Assembly: GCF_036492635.1 (NCBI RefSeq)
Contig: NZ_AP025305.1
Location: 496,001-560,000 of the forward strand
Origin: Aureibacter tunicatorum
Lineage (GTDB): Bacteria > Bacteroidota > Bacteroidia > Cytophagales > Cyclobacteriaceae
Direction of reading: 5' to 3'
Length of the DNA stretch: 64,000 nt
The position numbers and the translations under genes were made by a program. Numbering within the stretch: position 1 is the first letter of the stretch; each line of letters begins with the position of its first letter. Below, piece after piece: positions 17,345 to 26,165 of this stretch. A model generated the notes under the pieces. The model had not been told where the DNA came from, made no database searches, and saw only the letters and a list, made by a program, of their open reading frames with translations.

Positions 17345-18195
17345 ATGAAATTTAGAATAATTTTGAGCGTGTTAATATGCCTAGGCTTTATTTCTTGTGA
17401 TGACAGGGAAAAAAGAAATGATGAAATTCAATTTCAATTGAATAAGGAATTTCATTCCCAAAAGCTCTCGAAAGTTGATGACCTTTTTCGATATATATTA
17501 AATGACGCTTACTCCTCGGGTGAATTAACACATGTTAAAAGAAACCTAAAGATAGTACATTCTTTAAAAATGAGAATTGAAAATAATCATTATCTGGATA
17601 ATTTTCTTGAATCTAATCTTAAAGAGTATATAAATTTTCTTGACTCTATAGAAAGAGAAAATCACTATAATTATACAAATCAGAACATTAATCTCAATTA
17701 TGGAAATAGCAAATTGAAATATGCAATGTTATTGACAGAATTAGCTCCTCGAGAAATCAACCTGATTGCGCGTTTATGCACAAGATATTCATGTTATTTT
17801 AATTTTGATTTTGATGACTCATTTAAACGAACCATTATTTCAGAAAATGTAATTGTTGCAAATGGTCAAGAAAAAAAAGAAACTATATCTATTCAAAATT
17901 TATTGAAGACGAAACTTATGAGGCTTTATTGTTTAATGTGAACAGCGATTTAATAAATGAAAGATTTAATATCATTAATGAGACACTCAGTATTATTAAT
18001 CCTTCAGGCAAACAGATTGCTTTTAATCAAGAAAACCTAGGGTGTATTATCAAGTTTGATTTTATTCCTCAAGATACAGGAAAGTATATTTTAAATAATG
18101 TAAGAAGGATTTCTTTAAAAGAAGGAGTTAGAGAATTAAGAAACTACGCTCCTTCTCAACTTATTGAAGATCAGATTATTATTGAGTTTAAATGA
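17345..18195 (+). pseudogene. Paralogous lipoprotein, frameshifted at an A8 tract
   Basis: From ATG 17345, seven bases after the previous stop, the frame encodes a signal with lipobox (LICLGFISC) and runs to a stop at 17939-17941. A second frame continues to 18195. Bases 17871-17878 are eight consecutive A. Adding one A there joins the frames into about 284 residues, close to the neighbour's 295, and the joined C-terminus (GKQIAFNQENLGC, DTGKYILNNVRRIS) lines up with the neighbour's GNQPIAFETKFYG and KGKYKIKAKA. So the intact protein would be a GldM-like-tailed paralogue. Real mutation, phase variation, transcriptional slippage and sequencing error are all possible. Confidence 0.7.
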
Positions 18196-18260
18196 GTAGA
18201 CAATTATAATGGCTATTAAAAAAGGAGCGATGTATTAAGTACTTAAGTATTTAATACAAA

Positions 18261-18479
18261 ATGAAGATCAAAAAATCAAAAAAAAGATTCGCTTTTACTG
18301 AAAAACAAAAACGTAAAGATAGGCATCCTTTTGCGTTGACTATCGGAAAATCTTGTAAAGTATGGGCTAACAGATTATTTCGAAGAGAGAATAAACGAAT
18401 TTTAAAAAGGATAAGGGATGAGGACAAGGAAATTGCCTTCATCAGACATAGAAAATTCTTAAGCTGGTACGTTGATTAA
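18261..18479 (+). CDS. Small basic hypothetical protein
   Basis: Seventy-two residues, about 40 percent Lys plus Arg in the first half (MKIKKSKKRFAFTEKQKRKD), with IGKSCKVWANRLFRRENKR in the middle. The charge suggests nucleic-acid binding. I do not recognise it. A 33-base copy of its end lies at 14492-14524, which shows that this sequence has been copied or moved inside the island. A strong terminator follows directly. Confidence 0.5.
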   Translation: MKIKKSKKRFAFTEKQKRKDRHPFALTIGKSCKVWANRLFRRENKRILKRIRDEDKEIAFIRHRKFLSWYVD

Positions 18480-18502
18480 CGTAAACGATACAGCTTTTAA
18501 AA

Positions 18503-18537
18503 CAAAAGCCTCGATAAATCATCGAGGCTTTTGTTGT
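18503..18537. terminator. Bidirectional terminator
   Basis: A perfect 13-bp stem CAAAAGCCTCGAT/ATCGAGGCTTTTG (18503-18515 with 18521-18533) around AAATC, with a T run on the plus strand and A run before it. It closes the small basic gene and can serve the convergent metallo-hydrolase gene. Confidence 0.85.
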
Positions 18538-18568
18538 ATATCTAATTCAAGTAAGCTATGACCATTGA

Positions 18569-19735
18569 TTATTCGACCAATAGACTTGGCTCCAACACTA
18601 TTTCTCTTTTAACTTCTTGGACTTGGTAAACGGAGTCCGGAACGAATTCTTTCCACCAAACGGATTGCGTATCTATATTTTCAAAATTCACCTGTTCGCC
18701 TAGTTTTGGAAATACGACTTTCATTCCTTCTTGATCCATGGCCTTTTTTACACGCACTGCTGGATCATACCAGCTATGCAATGCCAAGTCAAAAGTTCCC
18801 CAATGAAGTGGCAGCATTACATCAGCTTTGACCATCTTCTGCGCTTCGACAGCTTCTTCCGGAAACATGTGAACCGAGCTCCATTCTTCATTATATGCGC
18901 CTACTTGCATCAGCGACATGTCAAATGGACCAAGTCGATCGCCTATTTCCTCAAAATAGTCAAAGAAGCCGGTGTCACCGCTGTAATATATATTTTTCGC
19001 ATCGCTTTTGATGGCGTATCCTCCCCAGAATGTCTCGTCCTGATCCATCAAGCCTCTGCCGGAACTGTGTCTTCCCGGTGTCAAAGTTACTTGTATATCG
19101 CCAACGTTCTTAACATCCCACCAATCTAGCTCCACGATTTTGTCTGGGGAGACTCCCCAATCCTCCAAATGCTGACCAACGCCCAATGGCACTATGATAT
19201 ACTTAGTTCTATCAGCAAACTCTTTCATGGCATGCTTGTCCAAGTGATCATAGTGGTCATGGGATATCAAAATCATATCCAAATCAGGGATCGTCTTCAC
19301 ATCAACAGGAAACGGGTGCATACGCTTAGGACCCATCCACTGCACAAATGAAGCTCTCTTGGAAATCACAGGATCTACAAGAATGTTCTTGCCTTCCAAA
19401 CTCATAAACACTGTCGAATGCCCCAACCATGAAAACCAAAAATCGGATTTCGAATCAAAGTTCCAAGGCGTGTCGTCTATCGGGAATTCCACCTTCGCGA
19501 ACTTCTCAGGATGAGAATCAGTGATATAGTTTTTGAGTATTCTCATGGTTTTGGAAAAATTGAATTTATCCATTTCCACAAGGTTTTGAAATTTCCCCTT
19601 TTTATAATTAGGCGATTGTTCCAGTTTTGATTTTCTATCCTTATCCATTTTAGTTCTGCTTTTTGACACACCTACTCCGACTATCGACAATATTAATAAT
19701 AATACGACTATCGTCCACTTTCTTTTTTTCATCAC
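18569..19735 (-). CDS. NAPE-PLD-like MBL-fold metallo-hydrolase
   Basis: A 388-residue protein with an N-terminal membrane helix (about residues 8-25, IVVLLLILSIVGVGVS), so it is probably anchored with the enzyme outside the cytoplasm. The metallo-beta-lactamase motif SHDHYDHLD is at 158-166. WLGHSTVFMSLEGKNILVDP at 103-122, YYSGDTGFFDYF and LPLHWGTFDLALHSW are all characteristic of N-acylphosphatidylethanolamine phospholipase D and its bacterial relatives. Family activity is hydrolysis of a phosphodiester in N-acyl lipids; the true substrate is inferred only. Two TetR-type operator dyads lie in its 5' region, so it is likely repressed by the neighbouring TetR protein. Confidence 0.85.
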   Translation of the reverse strand: MMKKRKWTIVVLLLILSIVGVGVSKSRTKMDKDRKSKLEQSPNYKKGKFQNLVEMDKFNFSKTMRILKNYITDSHPEKFAKVEFPIDDTPWNFDSKSDFWFSWLGHSTVFMSLEGKNILVDPVISKRASFVQWMGPKRMHPFPVDVKTIPDLDMILISHDHYDHLDKHAMKEFADRTKYIIVPLGVGQHLEDWGVSPDKIVELDWWDVKNVGDIQVTLTPGRHSSGRGLMDQDETFWGGYAIKSDAKNIYYSGDTGFFDYFEEIGDRLGPFDMSLMQVGAYNEEWSSVHMFPEEAVEAQKMVKADVMLPLHWGTFDLALHSWYDPAVRVKKAMDQEGMKVVFPKLGEQVNFENIDTQSVWWKEFVPDSVYQVQEVKREIVLEPSLLVE

Positions 19736-19793
19736 AACCGAATGTTTTTCTCAATATCCAATCCTGCTTGCCATTCTTTGGTTATAAATAGAA

Positions 19794-19809
19794 ATGACTA
19801 AATAGTCAT
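19794..19809. promoter_or_regulatory. TetR-type operator dyad 1
   Basis: ATGACT-AAAT-AGTCAT, 59 bases upstream of the metallo-hydrolase start. Same dyad as at 19847 and 20483. Confidence 0.7.
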
Positions 19810-19846
19810 TCTATCTATCCAAAAAAAGTGATCGAAATCACCTTTT

Positions 19847-19862
19847 ATGACTAAACAGTCAT
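19847..19862. promoter_or_regulatory. TetR-type operator dyad 2
   Basis: ATGACT-AAAC-AGTCAT, 53 bases from dyad 1 start to start (about five helical turns), between the TetR stop and the metallo-hydrolase start. Confidence 0.7.
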
Positions 19863-19905
19863 TTTCGAAACGTGAATAATTTTCCAAAGTTGTGTGAAAT
19901 GCAAA

Positions 19906-20475
19906 TTATTTTGCGACGCCTTCCCATAATATTTGAAAGGAGTCTGTCACGAACTTGGCGATTTCCTCGTCTTCTGTCATCGTATTTGAGTTAAGCACAT
20001 AATGAATCATCTCCATGAATTGGCCAGTGTAGGAAGTATAGACAACCTCAATCGAGTAATCGCCAAAAACGCCTTCGTCCACATACTTTCTCATCAGAAT
20101 GTCAAAATCCTCGAACAATGTGTCAACCTCTTCTTTTATCAATTTCGAGATAAAAGCCGAAGTCCGAAATTGGTTTAAAAATCTAAATTTCAATGAATTA
20201 TCTATAGCCCAAATAACCGAGCAATACCAAAACCTCCATAATTGCTCCTTTGGAGTAAGCCCATCTCTTAATTCACCATGAATCATTTGCGACATTTCCT
20301 TTTTCGACTCTAGGTAAAGTTGATTGATCAGCTCCTGTTTGCTGTTGAAGTAGATAAACAATGTGCCCGTGGCTACGCCAGCTTTTTTGGAAATCTTAGC
20401 TGTCGAGGTTGCTTGAAATCCTTCCGTGCAAAACAACTCCAAGGCCGCTTGCACAATTTGCTCTCTTTTGCCCAT
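19906..20475 (-). CDS. TetR/AcrR family transcriptional regulator
   Basis: A 189-residue repressor. The N-terminal helix-turn-helix is typical: REQIVQAALELFCTEGFQAT, then TAKISKKAGVATGTLFIYF and NSKQELI at residues 5-50. The rest is the variable ligand-binding helical domain, whose ligand is not known; the linked lipid hydrolase makes a lipid or fatty acid a reasonable guess. One dyad lies eight bases before its own start codon and two lie between it and the metallo-hydrolase gene. This points to autorepression plus control of that hydrolase. Both genes run in the same direction, 170 bases apart. Confidence 0.9.
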   Translation of the reverse strand: MGKREQIVQAALELFCTEGFQATSTAKISKKAGVATGTLFIYFNSKQELINQLYLESKKEMSQMIHGELRDGLTPKEQLWRFWYCSVIWAIDNSLKFRFLNQFRTSAFISKLIKEEVDTLFEDFDILMRKYVDEGVFGDYSIEVVYTSYTGQFMEMIHYVLNSNTMTEDEEIAKFVTDSFQILWEGVAK

Positions 20476-20482
20476 ATTATTA

Positions 20483-20498
20483 GTGACTATTCAGTCAT
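20483..20498. promoter_or_regulatory. TetR-type operator dyad 3 (autoregulatory)
   Basis: GTGACT-ATTC-AGTCAT, centred 15 bases upstream of the tetR-family start codon. It differs from dyads 1 and 2 at the outermost base and in the four-base centre. Confidence 0.7.
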
Positions 20499-20770
20499 AA
20501 AGATGTTTGCTTTTTATTTCCAATCAAAAAAATCGGTCATAATTTCTCTTCGAAGTAACAGCTTGTTGAAGCAAGTCCAGCCCAAGCGAAGCCGAATAAG
20601 TCCTAAAAATTTCCAATTTACCAAAGGAAAATATATTTTTACATCTTGACTGATGGAAGTTTTCGCATAAGCGGGTTTCCTCGGAATAATCACTATGCGA
20701 AGGATTTGCGCATTATCAAATCCTGAAGTGATTTTTGGAATGTGTTTTTAATTTAAAACTTTTTTATAAA

Positions 20771-21517
20771 ATGAAATTATTAGAGGGTAAAGTAGCCTTG
20801 ATTACCGGAGCTTCCAAAGGAATCGGTAAAGCTATCGCTCAGCAATTCGCGGCTCAAGGAGCGAGCGTGGCATTCACATATTTGTCAAGTGTAGAAAAAG
20901 GACAAGCTTTGGAAGAAGAGCTTAAAGCTCAAGGCGTGGAAGCTAAAGGCTATCGTTCTGACGCTTCTGACATGGAAGCTGCTCAAGAGCTTATCGACAG
21001 TGTAGTGAAAGACTTCGGAAAGCTTGACGTGCTTGTAAACAATGCCGGTATCACGAAGGATACTTTGCTAATGAGAATGAGCGAGGACCAATTCAATGAT
21101 GTGATCCGAGTGAACTTGAACTCTGTATTCAATACTGTGAAAGCTGCTACTCGAACTTTCATGAAGCAAAAAAGCGGATCTATCATCAATATGACTTCTG
21201 TCGTTGGTATCAAAGGAAATGCTGGCCAATCCAATTATGCTGCTTCCAAAGCAGGAATCATAGGATTCACTAAATCTATCGCTCAGGAGTTGGGCTCAAG
21301 AGGAATCAGGTCAAATGCTATTGCTCCTGGATTCATCAAGACAGAAATGACAGAAGTTCTTGATCCGAAGATCGTTGAAGCTTGGGAACAAGGCATACCA
21401 ATGAAAAGAGCAGGAAAACCTGAGGACGTAGCTGACGCTTGCGTATTCTTGGCTTCTGATATGTCTGCATATGTGTCAGGTCAAGTAATCCAAGTGGATG
21501 GTGCTATGCTGACTTAA
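20771..21517 (+). CDS. fabG: 3-oxoacyl-[acyl-carrier-protein] reductase
   Basis: A 248-residue classical short-chain dehydrogenase. It carries the NADPH loop TGASKGIG at about 12-19, NNAG at about 89-92, and the catalytic Ser143, Tyr156 and Lys160 in NMTSVVG and YAASK. The C-terminal VSGQVIQVDGAM is typical of FabG. It reduces 3-oxoacyl-ACP to 3-hydroxyacyl-ACP in type II fatty-acid synthesis in the cytoplasm. I chose ATG 20771 (MKLLEGKVALITG) over an open extension to 20735, because the extension is not conserved in the family. It is transcribed alone and closed by a good terminator; no other fab gene is nearby. Confidence 0.92.
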   Translation: MKLLEGKVALITGASKGIGKAIAQQFAAQGASVAFTYLSSVEKGQALEEELKAQGVEAKGYRSDASDMEAAQELIDSVVKDFGKLDVLVNNAGITKDTLLMRMSEDQFNDVIRVNLNSVFNTVKAATRTFMKQKSGSIINMTSVVGIKGNAGQSNYAASKAGIIGFTKSIAQELGSRGIRSNAIAPGFIKTEMTEVLDPKIVEAWEQGIPMKRAGKPEDVADACVFLASDMSAYVSGQVIQVDGAMLT

Positions 21518-21544
21518 TAAACCGTATATTTTCTATACAATCTT

Positions 21545-21573
21545 AAGCCCGCTATATCAGCGGGCTTTTTTAT
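21545..21573 (+). terminator. Intrinsic terminator after fabG
   Basis: 9-bp stem AAGCCCGCT/AGCGGGCTT (21545-21553 with 21559-21567) followed by TTTTT. Confidence 0.88.
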
Positions 21574-21671
21574 TGAAATTTTCAGATTTCGCTTGAAAAA
21601 GAATATTAAAACTGAATTCATTACTTTATATTTATTTCAAATTATATACAATAGAAATTCTTGTTTATTCA

Positions 21672-22544
21672 ATGTCATTGCGCGACTTTATATTTTTCAA
21701 AAATCTTCCCATTAGCAACCGAATGCAACACTTCAAAGCCTCTTTGGCTCTTGGAATTATTGTCTTTTTGATACTCTATTTGTTTCAGCCATTTGGAACA
21801 TATGGTTACATAATGGATTATAAAACTCTATTTTTATTAGGCTATGGAATAATCTGTTCCAGTGTTTATTTTGGCTATTATTTTCTAGCTATGAAGTTAG
21901 CTCCAAGTTGGTTTGATTCCGCCAAATGGAATCTTGCAAGGGAAATGATTACATTAGCGCCCTTTATGATTCTGGTTAGCCAAGCATGTCTTTATTATCA
22001 CTATTATTATATCGGAGGCTACAAGATTAATCTTTTTCAAAATTTATATTTTTTAAAGATTAGCTTTATGGTGTCAATTATTCCTTTTTCAATTATTTTA
22101 TACTTGAAATGGCTGAAATCAAATATTGGCAGTATAAGGAAAAATCAAAAAAGCACTGAAAGCAATGAAACCCAAAACGTTGAAAAAACAACTCAAGCAG
22201 AAAATTTATTGACTTTCGAAAGTAATAACAAAAAGGAAAAAGCGGTAGTCATTCCCGAGTCCAATCTCCTTTTTATCAAATCAAGCGGGAACTATATAGA
22301 AATTAATGAAATAGGGTTGGGAAAACCTCACCTTATTAGAAATTCACTCAGCAAGATGGAAAGTATTTTGGATGAAAATACTTTTGTGAAAGCGCACCGT
22401 TCATATATCATCAACCTTCATTTTATAGAAGATGTCGTGCTCAGAGATTCATCTTACTTTGCTCAATTAAAAAATAATTACGGACAAATTCCCTTGTCAA
22501 GGACGAAGGTTAAGGAAATTAGAGAACTGCTTGAGTTAGCATAA
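21672..22544 (+). CDS. Membrane-bound LytTR-domain regulator
   Basis: A 290-residue protein with four hydrophobic helices in the first 155 residues (for example LGIIVFLILYLFQPFG at 27-42), a polar linker, and a C-terminal LytTR DNA-binding domain from about 195 (LLFIKSSGNYIEI, HRSYIINLHFIEDV, IPLSRTKVKEIRELL). It lacks a receiver domain, so it is a one-component regulator whose signal is presumably sensed in the membrane. This arrangement is common in Bacteroidota. The S41 peptidase follows 217 bases downstream on the same strand and may be a target, but this is only proximity. Confidence 0.88.
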   Translation: MSLRDFIFFKNLPISNRMQHFKASLALGIIVFLILYLFQPFGTYGYIMDYKTLFLLGYGIICSSVYFGYYFLAMKLAPSWFDSAKWNLAREMITLAPFMILVSQACLYYHYYYIGGYKINLFQNLYFLKISFMVSIIPFSIILYLKWLKSNIGSIRKNQKSTESNETQNVEKTTQAENLLTFESNNKKEKAVVIPESNLLFIKSSGNYIEINEIGLGKPHLIRNSLSKMESILDENTFVKAHRSYIINLHFIEDVVLRDSSYFAQLKNNYGQIPLSRTKVKEIRELLELA

Positions 22545-22761
22545 TAAAAAAGAATGATTTCAACTCTTATTGTGGCGAGAAACAGCTCTTCATTCAATCA
22601 TAAATACTATAAATATCTCATGCATTTCATCCCTAAAACTTGCCACACACACCTCTTACGTGTATTTCATCAATGATTTGAGTTCTTGGTCACATCTTTT
22701 TTTCTATCTGATATCAGCCTCGTATAATTGTCAAAACTCTAGACAATAAAACGCTATAGAT

Positions 22762-24102
22762 ATGAAAAAGATCACCCTCTTATTACTTTTGCTTTTTGTA
22801 TTCACTAAGACGATATGCGCTTCTTCAAATGATTCATATGATGGAACTATTTGGCAAGTAAACTATTCAGATGGAGAGCAGATACTGTTGAAGTTAAGTT
22901 TAAATAAACGCGCATTCAGCCTATATTCACGTAAAGGAAGCACACGAGATATTTTAGGACCTAAAGCAGCTCTTGGTAATATTATTGGAAAAGTAAACGC
23001 GCATACTATTGAAATCAAAGGAGACTATTTATTGAAAAATGACACTTTGTTTCTTGAAGGAGTGTATGAATCGCTTACTTCCAAACAAAAATTTGAAGGA
23101 ATTATTTTCAACAGCAAATTTGAAGGGACTCTCGAAGCGTTTTCAATGACTGGCGAGCAAACCGATTCATTTAAGCCTTTAGATGACTATTATGAGCTTA
23201 CCAAAATGGCGATTGACACAGTGGAGAGGTATCTTTTCAATCCTGAAATATTGAAGTCGAAGAAATGGAATAATATCAAGAAAAAGACTTTGAAGATTTC
23301 TCAAAAAGTTGTTGACGACTATGAGTATAAAACTTTATTCAACTTCTACGGAAGACAACTTCCTTTCACGCACTTTGGAATGTTGCCGAGTTATTCTAGT
23401 CGCTCGTCAAGTTCAAATACTCCTAAAAAGAAAGTCTCGAAGTTTTCAATAAAAGAAATCAATAAAAATACGGTCTTGTTTGATGTCAATTCATTTAGCG
23501 CTTCAGCTGATGAAATCAATCCCTACATAGATACGCTTAAAAGCATGCAATTTGACAACCTTATCATCGATCTGAGGGACAACTATGGAGGCTCGGTATC
23601 TTCTGCAATGCCTTTAGCTCGTTATCTGGTGAAAGAGAAGCTTTATGGAGGGGTATTTCTTACCAAAAAGTATTTTGACCAACATACTGAGCTGCCCCAA
23701 ATTGAAGATTACAATAGTTTTAAGGAGTTTAGCGAAGCCAGTTTTAGCATGATCATTAGCGGAATTAGAAACCATGAAGGCTTGTGCCTGACTGTGCGCC
23801 CGGATGAACAAACCTTTGATGGAAATATCTATGTGTTGACTAATGGTAATACTGCCAGCACATGCGAACCCTTAGTCTATGGCTTAAAGCATGCAAAAAG
23901 AGCTGTAATAATCGGTGAAATCACTGCGGGTCAGATGCTCAACGGCGAAAAATTCACAATGAATAGCAAGTACGACTTGTTTTTGCCAACAGCGGATTAC
24001 TATACTGTAGACGGCGCTAAAATCGATAAAATTGGCGTGACCCCACATATTGAAACAGCCTCCAAAGATGCTTTGAAAAGAGTCCTTGAAATTATCAATT
24101 AA
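22762..24102 (+). CDS. S41 family peptidase, exported
   Basis: A 446-residue protein with a signal peptide (KKITLLLLLLFVFTKTICAS). Residues 25-130 form a beta-rich N-terminal part. The C-terminal half is the S41 (tail-specific protease/tricorn-like) core: LIIDLRDNYGGSVSSAM, then IYVLTNGNTASTCEPL with the nucleophile Ser366, then VIIGEITAGQ. In C-terminal processing peptidases that last motif reads TxGK with the general-base lysine; here position 391 is Gln, so the enzyme cannot use the Ser-Lys dyad of that class and more likely resembles the retinol-binding/tricorn branch. Function: probable periplasmic peptidase, substrate unknown. Confidence 0.85.
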   Translation: MKKITLLLLLLFVFTKTICASSNDSYDGTIWQVNYSDGEQILLKLSLNKRAFSLYSRKGSTRDILGPKAALGNIIGKVNAHTIEIKGDYLLKNDTLFLEGVYESLTSKQKFEGIIFNSKFEGTLEAFSMTGEQTDSFKPLDDYYELTKMAIDTVERYLFNPEILKSKKWNNIKKKTLKISQKVVDDYEYKTLFNFYGRQLPFTHFGMLPSYSSRSSSSNTPKKKVSKFSIKEINKNTVLFDVNSFSASADEINPYIDTLKSMQFDNLIIDLRDNYGGSVSSAMPLARYLVKEKLYGGVFLTKKYFDQHTELPQIEDYNSFKEFSEASFSMIISGIRNHEGLCLTVRPDEQTFDGNIYVLTNGNTASTCEPLVYGLKHAKRAVIIGEITAGQMLNGEKFTMNSKYDLFLPTADYYTVDGAKIDKIGVTPHIETASKDALKRVLEIIN

Positions 24103-24172
24103 CCAAAGCTTTATTAACCTATGTGAATGCGGTTCAAGCCGAAGCTTTGCACATTTGTATCATAATCAAAAT

Positions 24173-24565
24173 ATGAAAACTATGAATACAAAAGCAATCA
24201 ACATCAGCATATGGATAATTCAAATTCTAATGAGCTTGATCTTCGTGATCGCCGCTGGAGTAAAAATCAGCATGTCATACGCTGAATATGTTCAGATGAT
24301 GCCTTATGCTAAAGATTTCCCAGCATTGGCCATCAAGTTAATCGGAATCACTGAAATCCTTGGTGTTATAGGCTTGAACCTGCCTTTTCTTATGAATAAA
24401 TTCAAATATTTATCACCGATGGCGGCCTTCGGTCTAGCGCTTACCATGATAGGTGCAGTGGTTGTTCATCTCAACAACAATGAGCCTTTTGTCATGCAGC
24501 TTGTGTTTTTAGGAATGCTTTCGCTTGTTGGCATATATCGTTATAAACAATTGAAGCAAGGATAA
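24173..24565 (+). CDS. DoxX-like four-helix membrane protein
   Basis: A 130-residue membrane protein with four helices (about 10-30, 46-66, 75-95 and 102-120). ISMSYAEYVQMMPYAKDFP and LIGITEILGVIGLNLP are typical of the DoxX-like/DUF family. These proteins are linked to redox or sulfur metabolism in other bacteria but without a defined reaction. The frame is open from 24086, overlapping the S41 gene. I place the start at ATG 24173 because the upstream extension is polar and not family-like; ATG 24182 is an alternative. Confidence 0.82.
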   Translation: MKTMNTKAINISIWIIQILMSLIFVIAAGVKISMSYAEYVQMMPYAKDFPALAIKLIGITEILGVIGLNLPFLMNKFKYLSPMAAFGLALTMIGAVVVHLNNNEPFVMQLVFLGMLSLVGIYRYKQLKQG

Positions 24566-24723
24566 AAGATTCTAATTTTATAATTTGATATATAGTTTCA
24601 ACTTAATACAAGCTATTTTCAATAACCATTATTTCATCGTGTCTTTAAGTTTATAAAAATGAATTTGTACTAATTTTTTATTTAATTAGTATAATCATTT
24701 TTTAATCACTAAAAAAAGTAAAT

Positions 24724-25335
24724 ATGTTTAAGAAATTAGCTTCTGATGTCATGGGGCTTAGCGATATCGGGAAGATCATCGAGCCTAAAGATTATGATAA
24801 AGTTGATTCGGATGACTATATCCTGCATGAAGATGGAGAAAAAATATTCTTTTTGATCAAATCAAAATCCGATGAATATTGCTTCACAAATTACGCGTTG
24901 ATTCACCTTGATGGAGAGTCAGCGGTTAGCTCCAAGCGTATGCTATACAGATTCACATACAAAAACAATAGCTTCAGCAATGTGCTTTTGGAAACTGCGG
25001 GCAATATCGATTTGGATGTGGAAATCAAGTTTAGTCTTGGACAAAGAGATTATAGCATAGATGTCGATAGAAAACAAATTGAGAAACTGAAAGACCTATA
25101 CAAGAGCTTGGTCAAAATCGCTTCGATTCAAAGAACCAATGAAGCTAATTGGGAATTTGCGAATCAAAGCGTTGCGGCTTCTGTTGAAACGTTGCAAGGC
25201 AGCTTAGGTTCGAACACAAACAACGGCGAATTCGCTCAAATTAACGAGTACGTGTTCGATTGGAAGTCAAGAAAGCATAAAGAGTTGCATAGAGAAGACT
25301 TTGGTGAAGTTTTTGAAAAATTCATTCACAATTAA
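24724..25335 (+). CDS. Bacterial PH-domain protein (YvbH-like)
   Basis: A 203-residue soluble protein. Residues 1-125 fit the bacterial pleckstrin-homology family bPH_1: MFKKLASDVMGLSDIGKII, YCFTNYALIHLDGESAVSSK and RMLYRFTYKNNSFSNVLLETAG. The last part, with IQRTNEANWEFANQSVAAS and the C-terminal REDFGEVFEKFI, fits the YvbH-like oligomerisation region. It probably forms a ring or oligomer; the cellular role is unknown. It is a stand-alone gene ended by a perfect hairpin. Confidence 0.85.
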   Translation: MFKKLASDVMGLSDIGKIIEPKDYDKVDSDDYILHEDGEKIFFLIKSKSDEYCFTNYALIHLDGESAVSSKRMLYRFTYKNNSFSNVLLETAGNIDLDVEIKFSLGQRDYSIDVDRKQIEKLKDLYKSLVKIASIQRTNEANWEFANQSVAASVETLQGSLGSNTNNGEFAQINEYVFDWKSRKHKELHREDFGEVFEKFIHN

Positions 25336-25338
25336 TAT

Positions 25339-25366
25339 TTATCCGCTTCGAAGGTGAAGCGGATAA
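25339..25366. terminator. Hairpin between convergent genes
   Basis: A perfect 11-bp stem TTATCCGCTTC/GAAGCGGATAA (25339-25349 with 25356-25366) lies between the PH-domain and DUF4249 stops. T tract is short, but the stem can serve both directions. Confidence 0.7.
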
Positions 25367-25369
25367 TTA

Positions 25370-26161
25370 TTACTCCCATATTCTATTGTAAACCAATTTT
25401 TGAGTTTCGTTTGTATAGGCACTGAAATACCCTAGAGGAGTTCCATTTATATTATTTCGAGGGTTTGAAGGAACTTCCATACCAGAAGAGCTGTGCAAGT
25501 CACTAAGGTAAGTGTAAACTTCCGATGTAATACAACGGAGTTCTATCGAAATAATATCTCCTTCTTTTAAAATTCTATCCTCGTCCTTGAGCTTTTTGTT
25601 TTCAGCCATTCCATTAGCGATATCATTGTACAGGTAAGTATTCATTTTCTCTCCGTTGATATACTCGATAACTTGTAAATAATACTCGTACCCTTCATTC
25701 CAATGAAAAAATATATAAATATCATGATAGGAGTCGTTATCATTCTTCTCATTTATTTGTTTGACGGAAATAGAATCAAAGTGAACAGGCTCAGGCATTT
25801 GACTTGTTGAGGAAAAAGACCTGTTGTCCGCATCAATTTTTAAATAATATTCAATATTTGTTTTTCCATTAATATTTTCTGCACTATACATTCCTGATTG
25901 TTGCTCTTTTAAAATCTCTTTGTTCCCTTCGCTATCAGATAGTTCTACTAAAGCACCTTCAATCGGAGAAAAATTATTTTCATCATAGTAATCGGCCGTT
26001 TGCGTAATTTTCACAAATGAATTTTCTGAACTCGTTGTAATTTTTGCTTCAATTACAATTTCTGGTGTTTTATGATTAAGGTTGAGTGTAATTTCTTCTT
26101 CACAAGACGTTAGTAAAGCGCCGATTAATAAAAGGATTATAGAATGCAATATATTTTTCAT
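25370..26161 (-). CDS. DUF4249 family lipoprotein
   Basis: A 263-residue lipoprotein: signal ILLLIGALLTSC, Cys20, then acidic EEE. The mature part begins with IVIEAKITTSSENSFVKIT and PIEGALVELSDSEGN, the typical DUF4249 opening, and is beta-rich to the C-terminus. DUF4249 proteins are regularly encoded beside TonB-dependent receptors in Bacteroidota and are thought to be their surface lipoprotein partners. The receptor gene lies four bases upstream, so the two form an operon. Ligand unknown. Confidence 0.88.
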   Translation of the reverse strand: MKNILHSIILLLIGALLTSCEEEITLNLNHKTPEIVIEAKITTSSENSFVKITQTADYYDENNFSPIEGALVELSDSEGNKEILKEQQSGMYSAENINGKTNIEYYLKIDADNRSFSSTSQMPEPVHFDSISVKQINEKNDNDSYHDIYIFFHWNEGYEYYLQVIEYINGEKMNTYLYNDIANGMAENKKLKDEDRILKEGDIISIELRCITSEVYTYLSDLHSSSGMEVPSNPRNNINGTPLGYFSAYTNETQKLVYNRIWE

Positions 26162-26165
26162 GATC

